Position numbers and translations under genes: made by a program. From contig CAKVOK010000002.1 in the NCBI GenBank assembly GCA_934792465.1, forward strand, positions 48,016 through 112,015: a stretch of DNA of 64,000 nucleotides, written 5' to 3'. The DNA is from an uncultured Clostridia bacterium (GTDB lineage Bacteria > Bacillota > Clostridia > RUG12999). Below the pieces are notes generated by a model. The model was not told the origin of the DNA and did no database searches. It saw nothing but the letters and a program-made list of their open reading frames with translations. This document shows, one piece after another, positions 1 through 9,083 of the stretch. The first letter of the stretch is position 1. Each line of letters begins with the position of its first letter.

Positions 1-1
1 T

Positions 2-1471
2 ACTTCCGTAGGAAGAGATCTCATGGTGTTCAAAAGGGACTCACAGCTCAGCGACGTTACGTATATTTCCGTGGAAGAAAAAAGCTTTATAAGGGAACAG
101 TTGAAGGGTGTTACGAGGGCGATATATTTGTATATACTGGTCGTTATTCTGATTTGCATTACGATTCCGGTGATAATAGCGCACAAGTTCACATCGCCGG
201 TGGTCGGCATATACAGGATGCTCAAAGGCAACAATATAAAAGAGCCGGACAGTATAGCCGAGGTTGTAAATTCCGTCAAGAAATTTATCGAGGAAAAGGA
301 TTCGGCGGAAATATCGTATAAGAAGCAGAAAGCGCAGTTTGCGGAGCAATCTCTGACAAACGCCGTTATAGGATTGCTGGAGGATTTCGTATGCGACGAC
401 GAGGGCAGAGAGTGTCTTGAAAAATATTTCACAAATAAATATATCAGAGTTATCACGGCGGAATTGGCGGATATTCAGACGAATGAGGATTGTGCGCTTT
501 TGAGATATGCCGTGAAGAATGTCGGCACGGAGGTGCTTGAAAAAAATTCGGCGGTGTATGCGCTTGATTACGGCTGGAACAAGGTTATTTTTATAATAAA
601 TTACGATAAAGACAATGCCGAAACGATTATGACGGAGTGCGAATATATCTCGGACGTATTTGCGGACGAATTCGGAGTTACTCTGAATATGGGAATCGGT
701 AAAATGACGGACGATATTCAGAATATGTCAACGTCTTTTGCATCATCGGGAGAAATGCTCGAAGGACTTAATCTCAGCGGTGAACGCATAGGAATATACG
801 AGAACCGCCGCCGCAACGAAAGTATATATTATTTCACGGCGGAGCATGAAAACATGATTTTAAAGGCACTTGTAAATTCGGACAGCGAGAGCGCTTCGGA
901 GGTAATAAACAAGGCGGTCGAGCTGCATAAGACGTCATCGCCGGATATTATAAAATGCTTGCATTTTCATCTTATAGCGACTGTGCTGAAGCTTGTAAAC
1001 GATGAAAAGCTCGGACTTTCCGAAACGGAGCTGGAAAACCTCGGAATCGAACGGCTTTTCACTTGCGAAAAGATAACCGATCTGACGAACGAGATAAACA
1101 GTGTGTTTGCGAAAATATGCTCTGCGGTGAAAGAACAGGGCAACAGCAAAAAAGATGTGTTTAAAACGCTTGTGATGGGATTTGTGGACGAGCATTACGG
1201 CGACAACGGAATGAGCCTTGATATGGTAGCTTCGGCGTTCAATGTACACCCGACATATATATCGCATTTCTTCAAGGATACGGTGCGGAAGAATTTTACA
1301 GAGTATGTAACGGAAAAGAGAATCAGCCGTGCGTGCGAGCTTCTCGAAACGGGAGCGACGCTCAACGATATTGCGATTTCGGTGGGATATGCGAACAGCA
1401 CGGTACTTGTGAAGAAATTTAAAAAGGTCATGGGAGTTACGCCCGGAGAATACAGAAAATCAATCAAGTGA
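2..1471 (+). CDS. Membrane-bound AraC-family regulator, 5' end cut by window
   Basis: The reading frame is open from the first bases of the window, so the gene is partial. The visible 489 residues show the end of an extracytoplasmic region, one membrane segment (about residues 40-62, hydrophobic run ending IIAHKF), a cytoplasmic linker and a C-terminal double helix-turn-helix AraC domain (last 100 residues, ending GVTPGEYRKSIK). Clostridial proteins of this design are about 750 aa, with two membrane helices around an extracellular sensor, and control neighbouring sugar ABC operons. It probably senses a sugar outside the cell and activates the lyase/importer genes that follow. An ATG at 23 has a weak AGGAAG upstream, but starting there would remove the sensor, so I treat it as internal. 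A strong terminator follows. Confidence 0.9.
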   Translation, partial: TSVGRDLMVFKRDSQLSDVTYISVEEKSFIREQLKGVTRAIYLYILVVILICITIPVIIAHKFTSPVVGIYRMLKGNNIKEPDSIAEVVNSVKKFIEEKDSAEISYKKQKAQFAEQSLTNAVIGLLEDFVCDDEGRECLEKYFTNKYIRVITAELADIQTNEDCALLRYAVKNVGTEVLEKNSAVYALDYGWNKVIFIINYDKDNAETIMTECEYISDVFADEFGVTLNMGIGKMTDDIQNMSTSFASSGEMLEGLNLSGERIGIYENRRRNESIYYFTAEHENMILKALVNSDSESASEVINKAVELHKTSSPDIIKCLHFHLIATVLKLVNDEKLGLSETELENLGIERLFTCEKITDLTNEINSVFAKICSAVKEQGNSKKDVFKTLVMGFVDEHYGDNGMSLDMVASAFNVHPTYISHFFKDTVRKNFTEYVTEKRISRACELLETGATLNDIAISVGYANSTVLVKKFKKVMGVTPGEYRKSIK

Positions 1472-1506
1472 CTTTATAAAAATGCACAGGACGCATAAAA
1501 CAAAAA
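1470..1506. repeat. Dispersed intergenic element, copy 1 (arm only)
   Basis: The sequence beginning GACTTTATAAAAATGCACAG and ending in an A-rich run matches, with few changes, segments at 8917, 13741, 39136 and 54341. It starts at the stop codon of the AraC gene and is followed by the hairpin at 1514-1557, an arrangement repeated at 8.9-9.06 kb and 13.74-13.80 kb. Confidence 0.75.
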
Positions 1507-1513
1507 AGTTTTT

Positions 1514-1557
1514 AAAGAAGTTGCAGTAAAATGAAATCATTTTGCCGCAACTTCTTT
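1514..1557 (+). terminator. Strong hairpin terminator
   Basis: Two 21-nt arms (left arm starts AAAGAAGTTGCAG, right arm ends GCAACTTCTTT) pair with two mismatches around a 2-nt loop. The hairpin closes the AraC transcript. Its core is nearly the same as in the hairpins at 9027-9061 and 13763-13800. Confidence 0.8.
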
Positions 1558-1629
1558 GCATATAAAACAGACTACAAAAATTGACTATGAAAAAACAGCA
1601 ATATACGGCGATAAAGCAAAAGCGGATTA

Positions 1630-1658
1630 TTGATTTTTTGCCGAAAAAAAGGTATAAT
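1630..1658 (+). promoter_or_regulatory. Sigma-A promoter of the first lyase/importer operon
   Basis: TTGATT at 1630-1635 and a perfect TATAAT at 1653-1658 are separated by 17 bp. The promoter lies about 50 bp upstream of the lyase start at 1710 and probably drives the lyase and ABC importer genes to 8910. Confidence 0.75.
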
Positions 1659-1709
1659 GTAGATATGTGCAGCAAGGCACGTATGAAAAAGATTTCGGAG
1701 GACGATGGA

Positions 1710-4700
1710 ATGAAGAAAATATCAGCAATATTTTTGACAGTATGCATTTTGTGTACGAGCGTATACGCAGCGGAAAACGGCGGTACGGAACAGATGTCGG
1801 CGGACGGAGGTTACAGTTACAATTTTGTTGACCCCGACTGGATGAGCGACGAGGATTTTTTCGGAGTATATGACAAGGAACAGGGGATTTTTACAAATCC
1901 GGGCAAATTAAATTACGACGGATTTTCGGGACTTGCCGCTGTCAAAGAGCTTGTTGAAGCGGGAGATTACGAGGGTGCTAAGGAAGAATACAAGGCATAT
2001 TACGTAAAAAAGAAAGAAAATCTTAATCTGTTTATAAATTCGACGTCCAAGACGGACGTCATAGTCAGCAGAATGTATGAAAACCAGGTGATGTACAATC
2101 CGCTCTCCGCAACGCTTGTCGATACGGTTAAATTCACAAATGCGGAAACAACAGCCTCAATGGACGTGACAAGCGATGTCAAAAGCATAATGGGAGCGAG
2201 CGACAAAAGGTCGATTTTTCAGCTGGTGGCATTGAAAAAAGACGGCAGCAGCGCAGAGATATATTCGAGAAGCGCAGCGGCGGGCAAACGCCCCGTAATT
2301 GAAGTTACGATAAACGGTATTTTGAACAGAATCGAACCGTACGGCGATACATATATCTGCGGCGGAGAAAACGAAAACATGAACTACGGCAACGAAGAAA
2401 TGCTGAGAGTGGAGGAAAGCGTAACATCAATTCAGCCGGAGGGCGCATGGGAAACCGGCATAAACGATGCCGGAAACGATATAAATACAAACGGCGTAAC
2501 CGACAGATTCGACGATGCGGAAACGAAAAGAACATATTTGATGTTTGATTTCAGCTCGCTTAGTTCTGCGGATATAACAAGTGCAGTGCTGAAGCTGACG
2601 GGAAAGAACGCAGGCGGTACGGGCGAAATGGAAATTCTGTGTTTCAGAAATGCCGATACCGCAATTGAGGAAGATACCGTTACATGGTGCAAAAAAGGAA
2701 GCTTCGCAAATGAACATTATGTGTTCAATTCCTATGGATTCAAAGACCCTGACGGAATAGAAACCATATTTTATGCCAAGCCTTACGGAATGATAAACAG
2801 ATATTACGGCGATGTCGGACGTTTCGAAGGGTCGCAGCTGTCGCCTGTCAAGATGTTCAGCGAAACCGGCAACGAGTATTACGGATACGTTGCCTGCAAG
2901 ATGTTCGGCGATTATGTTAAGATGAGGGGCGGAAAATACGATGACAGCTATACATCGCTCTGTGCGGCGTGCCGATTGCTGTATATGCCGAATCTTATAA
3001 TGAAGATAATAACAAGCAAGCATATGTCCGCAGAACTTTTCACGGCACTTATGAAAAATCTGTGGCTCAATGCGAACTATATGCAATATACTTTCAGACC
3101 CGGAACAAACTGGGGTTCGTTCCAGATGTCCGGACTCTTCACAACGGGTGCGTATTTCAACGAATTTTCGGATTATTATAACTGGGTTGAAAAGCCGGAC
3201 AGTCCGAACGGAGATACGGAAGCGGTATCGCTGAAATATATTCAGAGTGCGGCATACAGAATGTATTTGCTGTCGCAGAATACGATAATAGACGAGGATT
3301 ACAGCTCTACGGAAAAATCCGTGGGATACTGCGCAACGAATATGAATATGTTTTTGAATCCGCTGACCGTTACGGATGTTACGGGGGTTACGTTCCCGTA
3401 TAATGACGAAACGATGAAACGTGTCGTAGGCTGCCTTACATATTTCAGGGACTTGCTCGGGCCGGGAGGATATGACATTCAGTGGGGAAACTCCGGTTCG
3501 CATAACGTGAATATGAAATATGTAATAGATAATTTCCTGAAATATTATAATGTTCCGTCGCTGAAATGGTATACGACAAACGGCAAGGAGGGCACGGCAC
3601 CGGAATATACTTCGGTTTTGTATCCGGGTGCGAAAGTTGCGATAATGAAAAGCGGCTGGGACGACAATGCGGCATATCTTCATACGTCTTATGATGTGGC
3701 AGGCGTTCATGCGCATGATGATGACTTGTCACCGATAATATTCGCAAAAGGAAAATATCTGCTTTCCGACCAAAGCTACAGCGGTTATGCGCTCGACGCT
3801 ACGGCGCAGAACTGGCTCATAAGTGCGGAAGCGCATAACGTAATAAAAATAAACGAGAAATTTCCGAACAACACATCGGAGCTGAACGACTGGGTTACGA
3901 ACGACGGGTTCGATTTGTTTGCGGCGACAAAAACGAATAATGAGGTCAGCTTCAAAAGAAATATCTTTTTTGTTCGTCCGAATTACTGGATTGTGACGGA
4001 TTATCTCGTGCCGAACGATAAGGAAACGGAGAACACATACAGACAGATGTGGCATATGCCGCCGGACGCAAAGCTTGATATAATCGATGAAACTTCAAAT
4101 AAGGCGAAAAGCGCTTATGACTATGTGAATTTGAGTATAATTCCGGTAGGAGGAGATAAGCTCGAAGCGGATATACGAGAAGGCTATTACGGTACGGGCA
4201 GTACGACGGATATGTCTATGGAAAACTACGTCAATTACATTAAAAATGAAAAAGGTACGGTTACGTACAATACCATACTCCGCCCGGAAATACCGGATGA
4301 AAAGCTGAACGTAAATACAACGGAAATAGAAATGCCCGATGTAACGGAAAACGGAGCGTCCGCATTCAGCATGGATATAAGCTCAAACGGAAAAACGAGC
4401 GAGGCAACATATTATATTTTAAATGATGAATTGCAAAAGGGCAAGCGAGATGTCGGCAGCTATAATTTCGACGGAAAGGTTTTCTATGCCGAAAAATCAA
4501 GCGGCGGCGAATTTAAGAATATAAACCTTTATAAGGGTAAGGAGCTTAAAGAAAAAGGGAAAACCGTTATAAAGACGGGAGCACCCTCGGAGATTAACGA
4601 TTTGTCGGTAAGCTATGACGGCAGCGTAATGAATATAAGAAGCTCGGAATCGAAAGAAGATATAGGGCTTGATACGATAACGCTGCTTGCGGGGGATAAG

Positions 4701-5486
4701 ACGGAAAAGGTGAAATTCAACGATGAGGAAATCAGCTTTTCCAGAACAAAAAATTACATATATTTCGGAGCAAAACCGATTGTTGACGATGAAGAATACA
4801 CAAAACCGGATAATAACACCGGAGGCGGTTCGGGAAGCTCGCACGGCGGCAGCTCCGGCGGCAAGACCTCGTCTTCCGGTCCGACCGGCGGCAGCAGCGG
4901 CAGCAGCGGCACTGTAACGCCGATAAAACCGGCAATATCGGAAGCAATGAAAAAAGAGCTTGAAAATCATTGGGCGAAAGACGAAATTATACCGCTTATA
5001 AACAATAAAATCGTCGGCGGAGACGAAAACGGCAGGCTGAATCTTGACGATACGATAACAAGAGCGGAATTTACCGCAATGCTTGTGCGTGCGTTTAAGC
5101 TTGAGGGGCAAAGCGATAAGACGTATAAAGACGTCAGCGGCGGCGATTGGTTCGCACCGTATGTCGGAGCGGCTTCCGCAGAAAATATTATAAACGGATA
5201 TGACGACGGAACGTTCGGACCGGATAAACCCGTTACACGGGAAGAAATGGCGAAAATTACGGTGAGCATATTTAAGAAATATAAGGAAATTCCGGAAGCG
5301 GACACGCAGAAATATGCGGACGACGCCGATATTTCGGACTGGGCAAACAAGTATGTGTATGAAGCCTGCCGGGCGGAAATAATGAACGGCACGGAAAGCG
5401 GCAGCTTCAATCCGAAGAAAGAAGCACTGCGCTGTGAAGCCATGGCGACGGTTTCAAGACTTCTTAACAAGACAAAAGGAGAATAA
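1710..5486 (+). CDS. S-layer-anchored heparinase II/III-type polysaccharide lyase with CBM96-like module
   Basis: This is a 1258-residue secreted enzyme. ATG 1710 has GGAGG 8 nt upstream and opens a signal peptide (MKKISAIFLTVCILC, cut near VYA-AE). An N-terminal stretch typical of toroid lyases (GDYEGAKEEYKAYY) follows, then a DNRLRE/CBM96-like beta-sandwich (about residues 170-360, with YLMFDFSSLSSADITSAVLKL). Next come an alpha/alpha-toroid and a heparinase II/III C-terminal beta domain with GVHAHDDDLS (H667, H669), the family's hallmark. A Gly/Ser-rich linker (about 1035-1070) leads to three SLH repeats (about 1083-1255) that tether the protein to the cell wall. Such lyases cleave uronic-acid polymers by beta-elimination. 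The exact PL family and substrate cannot be read from sequence. The importer genes follow within two bases. Confidence 0.88.
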   Translation: MKKISAIFLTVCILCTSVYAAENGGTEQMSADGGYSYNFVDPDWMSDEDFFGVYDKEQGIFTNPGKLNYDGFSGLAAVKELVEAGDYEGAKEEYKAYYVKKKENLNLFINSTSKTDVIVSRMYENQVMYNPLSATLVDTVKFTNAETTASMDVTSDVKSIMGASDKRSIFQLVALKKDGSSAEIYSRSAAAGKRPVIEVTINGILNRIEPYGDTYICGGENENMNYGNEEMLRVEESVTSIQPEGAWETGINDAGNDINTNGVTDRFDDAETKRTYLMFDFSSLSSADITSAVLKLTGKNAGGTGEMEILCFRNADTAIEEDTVTWCKKGSFANEHYVFNSYGFKDPDGIETIFYAKPYGMINRYYGDVGRFEGSQLSPVKMFSETGNEYYGYVACKMFGDYVKMRGGKYDDSYTSLCAACRLLYMPNLIMKIITSKHMSAELFTALMKNLWLNANYMQYTFRPGTNWGSFQMSGLFTTGAYFNEFSDYYNWVEKPDSPNGDTEAVSLKYIQSAAYRMYLLSQNTIIDEDYSSTEKSVGYCATNMNMFLNPLTVTDVTGVTFPYNDETMKRVVGCLTYFRDLLGPGGYDIQWGNSGSHNVNMKYVIDNFLKYYNVPSLKWYTTNGKEGTAPEYTSVLYPGAKVAIMKSGWDDNAAYLHTSYDVAGVHAHDDDLSPIIFAKGKYLLSDQSYSGYALDATAQNWLISAEAHNVIKINEKFPNNTSELNDWVTNDGFDLFAATKTNNEVSFKRNIFFVRPNYWIVTDYLVPNDKETENTYRQMWHMPPDAKLDIIDETSNKAKSAYDYVNLSIIPVGGDKLEADIREGYYGTGSTTDMSMENYVNYIKNEKGTVTYNTILRPEIPDEKLNVNTTEIEMPDVTENGASAFSMDISSNGKTSEATYYILNDELQKGKRDVGSYNFDGKVFYAEKSSGGEFKNINLYKGKELKEKGKTVIKTGAPSEINDLSVSYDGSVMNIRSSESKEDIGLDTITLLAGDKTEKVKFNDEEISFSRTKNYIYFGAKPIVDDEEYTKPDNNTGGGSGSSHGGSSGGKTSSSGPTGGSSGSSGTVTPIKPAISEAMKKELENHWAKDEIIPLINNKIVGGDENGRLNLDDTITRAEFTAMLVRAFKLEGQSDKTYKDVSGGDWFAPYVGAASAENIINGYDDGTFGPDKPVTREEMAKITVSIFKKYKEIPEADTQKYADDADISDWANKYVYEACRAEIMNGTESGSFNPKKEALRCEAMATVSRLLNKTKGE

Positions 5487-5487
5487 A

Positions 5488-6414
5488 ATGGTAGACAGCA
5501 CAATTAAAGATACCCATGGCTTTATATGGGAAATAAAACAAAACAAATTTTTGTATCTTATGCTATTGCCGGGAATATTGTTTTACATTATATTTCATTA
5601 TGTACCGATGTACGGCGCAATAATCGCATTCAAGGATTATTCGCCGATACTCGGAATAATGCACAGTGAATGGGTAGGTTTCAAGCATTTTGAAAGCTTT
5701 TTCAAGAGCGCATATTTTGTCAGGGTGCTGAAAAATACCCTTGGGCTGAGCATTTACGGACTTCTGGCAGGGTTTCCCGTGCCGATAATACTTGCGCTGC
5801 TGCTGAACGAGATAGGCTGTTCGTGGTTCAAAAAAACGGTGCAGACCGTAACGTATATACCGCATTTTATTTCGATTGTCGTATTTTCGGGTATGATAGT
5901 CAATTTTACAATGCAAAACGGACTTATAAATGTGCTGCTTTCATATTTCGGATTTGAAAGAACAAATTTGCTCTTAAAACCCGAACTGTTCAAGTCGATA
6001 TACGTATGGAGCGATATATGGCAGCAGGCAGGCTGGAACTCCATTATTTATATAGCGGCGCTCAGCTCCATAGACCAGGAGCTCTACGAAGCGGCGACGC
6101 TGGACGGCGCAAACAGATTTCAGCAGACGCTGCACGTTACGCTGCCGGGAATATCGTCCACGATAACGGTGCTTCTGATTTTGCAGATAGGCGGAATAAT
6201 GAACATAGGCTTTGAAAAGGTTATCCTCCTTTATAATTCCATGAACATGGAAACTGCGGATATTATTTCGAGTTACGTTTACAGAAAAGGTATTATAAAC
6301 AACAATTTCAGCTTTTCCACCGCCATAGGACTTTTTAATTCGGCAGTGAATCTGATACTTCTGATAACCGCAAACTTCATAAGTAAACGGGTAAGCGAAA
6401 ATTCGCTTTGGTAG
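5488..6414 (+). CDS. LplB-type sugar ABC permease, importer 1
   Basis: The protein has 308 residues and starts at ATG 5488 with AAAAGGAG upstream, one base after the lyase stop. Six predicted membrane helices and the inner-membrane EAA loop (LYEAATLDGANRFQQTLHV) identify a binding-protein-dependent permease. Clostridial and Bacillus relatives (LplB/YteP) import oligosaccharides from pectin and related polymers. It should pair with the next gene and the lipoprotein at 7345. No ATP-binding subunit lies in the locus. This is usual, because a shared MsmK-type ATPase is normally encoded elsewhere. Coupling to the lyase suggests uptake of its products. Confidence 0.92.
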   Translation: MVDSTIKDTHGFIWEIKQNKFLYLMLLPGILFYIIFHYVPMYGAIIAFKDYSPILGIMHSEWVGFKHFESFFKSAYFVRVLKNTLGLSIYGLLAGFPVPIILALLLNEIGCSWFKKTVQTVTYIPHFISIVVFSGMIVNFTMQNGLINVLLSYFGFERTNLLLKPELFKSIYVWSDIWQQAGWNSIIYIAALSSIDQELYEAATLDGANRFQQTLHVTLPGISSTITVLLILQIGGIMNIGFEKVILLYNSMNMETADIISSYVYRKGIINNNFSFSTAIGLFNSAVNLILLITANFISKRVSENSLW

Positions 6415-6434
6415 AAAGGAGTTTTATCATAATA

Positions 6435-7316
6435 ATGAGGAAATCAAAAGGGAAAATAATATTCGATATATTTAATTACGTATTGATGATAATGCTTGTG
6501 ATTATAACAATATATCCGTTTTTATACGTAATATTCGCATCGTTTTCAGACCCTGCGGAGCTTATCAAGCTAAACGGAATACTTCTGAGGCCGGCAGGAT
6601 TCTCTCTCGAAGGGTATAAAGCCGTGATAAGCAACAAGGAAATATTCACGGGATATATGAACACGATATTTTACGTTGTTGTCGGAACGTCGTGCAGTGT
6701 GTTTTTTACGATACTTACCGCATATCCGCTGTCCAAAAAGAATTTGAAATACGGCAGATATGTTATGCTGATGATAATTTTTACGATGTTCTTTTCGGGC
6801 GGAATGATTCCGAGTTATCTGACGGTGAAAAACCTCGGATTGCTAAATACCCGAGGAGCAATCATTATTCCGGGACTTATTCTTACGTATAATCTGATTA
6901 TAATGAGAACATCGTTTTCGGCAATACCAAGTGCCGTTGAAGAATCGGCAAAGATAGACGGAGCAAATGATTTCACGATATTGTTTCGGATAGTAGTGCC
7001 ACTTTCGTGGTCTGTAATAGCCGTTATGGTGCTTTACTACGGTGTTGGGCAGTGGAACGCATGGTTCAACGCAAGTATTTATCTGAAAGACAGAAAGCTG
7101 TTTCCGTTGCAGCTGTTTTTGAGAGAAATACTTATAAATTCGTCAACGGACAAAATGGTGCAGAGCGCAGGCAGCGGTTCGGGAGCGAAAGCGTCGCTTG
7201 AAGAGGTTTTGAAAAATGCGCTCGTGGTAGTATCCACAGTGCCGATAATGATAGTATATCCGTTTTTGCAGAAGCATTTTGTAAAGGGTGTTATGATAGG
7301 AGCGGTAAAAGGATAA
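6435..7316 (+). CDS. LplC/YtcP-type sugar ABC permease, importer 1
   Basis: This is the second permease of importer 1, 293 residues from ATG 6435. The site AAAGGAG lies 13 nt upstream, which is long, but earlier in-frame codons are ATA, ATC or TTG. The protein shows six membrane helices, FSGGMIPSYLTVK, the EAA-type loop (EESAKIDGANDFTILFRIV) and the family's C-terminal ending (FVKGVMIGAVKG). It follows the LplB-like gene directly and precedes the solute-binding lipoprotein, the standard order in this transporter class. Confidence 0.92.
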   Translation: MRKSKGKIIFDIFNYVLMIMLVIITIYPFLYVIFASFSDPAELIKLNGILLRPAGFSLEGYKAVISNKEIFTGYMNTIFYVVVGTSCSVFFTILTAYPLSKKNLKYGRYVMLMIIFTMFFSGGMIPSYLTVKNLGLLNTRGAIIIPGLILTYNLIIMRTSFSAIPSAVEESAKIDGANDFTILFRIVVPLSWSVIAVMVLYYGVGQWNAWFNASIYLKDRKLFPLQLFLREILINSSTDKMVQSAGSGSGAKASLEEVLKNALVVVSTVPIMIVYPFLQKHFVKGVMIGAVKG

Positions 7317-7344
7317 AAATATATTAAAAAAAGGAGAGGTTAAA

Positions 7345-8910
7345 ATGAAAAAAATTACGTTCATGCTTGCAATCTGCATGATTGCGTCAACATTCGCCGG
7401 TTGCGGAAACAAAAAAGCGGAGGAAAAAGGAAAGGATAAACTTACATGGTGGACGACGAACTATGCCGTTAAGTATGTCGAAAATTACGGCAATGTGGAG
7501 GCATACAAGAAGATACAGGAAAAAACAGGCATTGATATTGAGTTTGTCCATGCGAACGTAAATCAGATGAGCGAGCAGTTCAATATTATGGTTTCTTCCG
7601 GAGATATGGCGGATATTATAGATTATAACTATACATATTATCCCGGCGGAGTGGCAAAGGCAATCAAGGATAAGATTATCATAACCATAGACGATTATGT
7701 AAAAGAGGGAAAGACGCCGAATTTGTCGAAAATATTTAAAGAAAATCCGGAGATTGAAAAGGGTTCGAGAAATTTCGACGGTACTTTGGCACTCTTTCCG
7801 TCGCTGAAACAGGATATATCCATCAATGCATATTTCGGACCTATGATAAGAGAAGATTGGCTGAAAAAACTCGGACTTGAAATACCGACAGGCATAGAGG
7901 AATGGCACACGGTTCTTACGGCATTCAAAAACAACGACCCGAACGGAAACGGTGAGGCGGACGAAATACCTCTTGTTGCCGATAAAAATGCGCAGTTCAG
8001 CACGCTTGCCGCAGCATACGGAGTTACAAACAACTTCTGTCTGAAAAACGGCGAAAAAGTTGTATACGGTCCTATGGAACCGGAATTTAAAGAATTTCTT
8101 GCGGAAATGAACAAATGGTATAACGAGGGACTCATAGATAAAGAATTTGCGGCGCTTACACAGGTAAATGTCGATTCAAGAATTACGTCCGATGTCGGCG
8201 GCGCATTTGTCGGATATTCGGGAAGTCAGATGGGCAATTATATCGCAGCGAAGAAAGGCGAGGACGTGAATTTCAAGCTCAGTGCAGCGCCTTGGCCGTC
8301 CGCAAACGGTGGAAAAGGCTACAGCGGTCTTGACGAAATGGCACGCCTTGTAAGCAACGGACAGGGAGCAGGCATTTCGTCAACGAACAAAAACGTTGAA
8401 AAAACAATAAAGCTGCTTGACTACTGCTACAGCGACGAAGCGACGGAGCTGCAAAACTGGGGTATCGAGGGAAAGACCTATACAAAAGAAAACGGCAAGA
8501 ACAAGTTTACGGACGATATAGTGAATAATCCGGACGGAAAAGACCCTATGGAAGCAATTTCAAAATATGCGCTTCCGATATACGGCAGCGGCGGCAAGAT
8601 AATGGATTCGGCAGCGTATAATGCAATAGGCAGAGCGTATGACGAGCAGAAAGCCGCAGCCGATACCTGGAGCAAAGCAGACCTTTCGCTGCTTCTGCCG
8701 ACGCTTGTGTTCACTATGGACGAAACGGAAGTAATAGCGGATGTAATGGGCGACATAACAAGCTATTACAATGAAATGCTCGTTAAGATAATCACAGGCG
8801 TTGAACCCGTAAGTATGCATGATGAATTTGTTAAGAAAATCAAGGATATGAATATTGAAAAGGCTATAAAGGCATACAGAACGGCATACGACAGGTATAA
8901 GAAAAACTAA
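7345..8910 (+). CDS. Extracellular sugar-binding lipoprotein, importer 1
   Basis: The 521-residue protein begins MKKITFMLAICMIASTFAGC. The final cysteine sits in a lipobox (TFAGC) and would be lipidated, anchoring the protein outside the membrane. Family 1 solute-binding features follow: a mixed alpha/beta fold, the calcium-loop-like DPNGNGEADEIPL, and IREDWLKKLGLEIP, common in LipO/YtcQ-type oligosaccharide receptors. AAGGAG precedes ATG 7345. It is the receptor for the two permeases just upstream and differs clearly in sequence from the lipoprotein of importer 2 at 22401, so the two importers probably prefer different ligands. Confidence 0.92.
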   Translation: MKKITFMLAICMIASTFAGCGNKKAEEKGKDKLTWWTTNYAVKYVENYGNVEAYKKIQEKTGIDIEFVHANVNQMSEQFNIMVSSGDMADIIDYNYTYYPGGVAKAIKDKIIITIDDYVKEGKTPNLSKIFKENPEIEKGSRNFDGTLALFPSLKQDISINAYFGPMIREDWLKKLGLEIPTGIEEWHTVLTAFKNNDPNGNGEADEIPLVADKNAQFSTLAAAYGVTNNFCLKNGEKVVYGPMEPEFKEFLAEMNKWYNEGLIDKEFAALTQVNVDSRITSDVGGAFVGYSGSQMGNYIAAKKGEDVNFKLSAAPWPSANGGKGYSGLDEMARLVSNGQGAGISSTNKNVEKTIKLLDYCYSDEATELQNWGIEGKTYTKENGKNKFTDDIVNNPDGKDPMEAISKYALPIYGSGGKIMDSAAYNAIGRAYDEQKAAADTWSKADLSLLLPTLVFTMDETEVIADVMGDITSYYNEMLVKIITGVEPVSMHDEFVKKIKDMNIEKAIKAYRTAYDRYKKN

Positions 8911-8914
8911 AACT

Positions 8915-9008
8915 TGGGACTTTACAAAAATGTGCAGACCGCAGGAAGTAAGACTTTGCCTTGCTTTTGCTCAGTTTGTCCATTCTGCACTATTTTTCTA
9001 AAATCCCA
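8915..9008. repeat. Dispersed intergenic element, copy 2 (full imperfect palindrome)
   Basis: The left end (GGGACTTTACAAAAATGTGC) and the right end (TGCACTATTTTTCTAAAATC) are imperfect inverted repeats of each other about 95 bp apart. This is the most complete copy. The other copies look like one arm of it. It sits between the lipoprotein gene and GH88, before the hairpin at 9027. Confidence 0.65.
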
Positions 9009-9026
9009 CCCACCAAAAAAATACAG

Positions 9027-9061
9027 AGTTGCAGCAAAATGAAAACCGTTTTGCTGCAACT
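9027..9061 (+). terminator. Hairpin terminator after importer 1
   Basis: AGTTGCAGCAAAA pairs perfectly with TTTTGCTGCAACT over 13 bp and is followed by TTTT. It should end the transcript from the 1630 promoter, although readthrough into GH88 is possible because no clear promoter is seen before 9084. Confidence 0.75.
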
Positions 9062-9083
9062 TTTATAAAAGAAAGGTAAAATC

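Noticed and set aside
2427..3716. Long open frame on the minus strand opposite the lyase gene
   Set aside because: It has no ribosome site, its composition is rich in Arg, His and Ile as expected of an antisense shadow, and the plus strand encodes a clear secreted enzyme.
4800..4920. Low-complexity GGC/AGC-rich DNA as a possible CRISPR or minisatellite
   Set aside because: It is the coding sequence of a Gly/Ser linker before SLH domains, with irregular units and no spacers. No CRISPR array was seen anywhere in the window.
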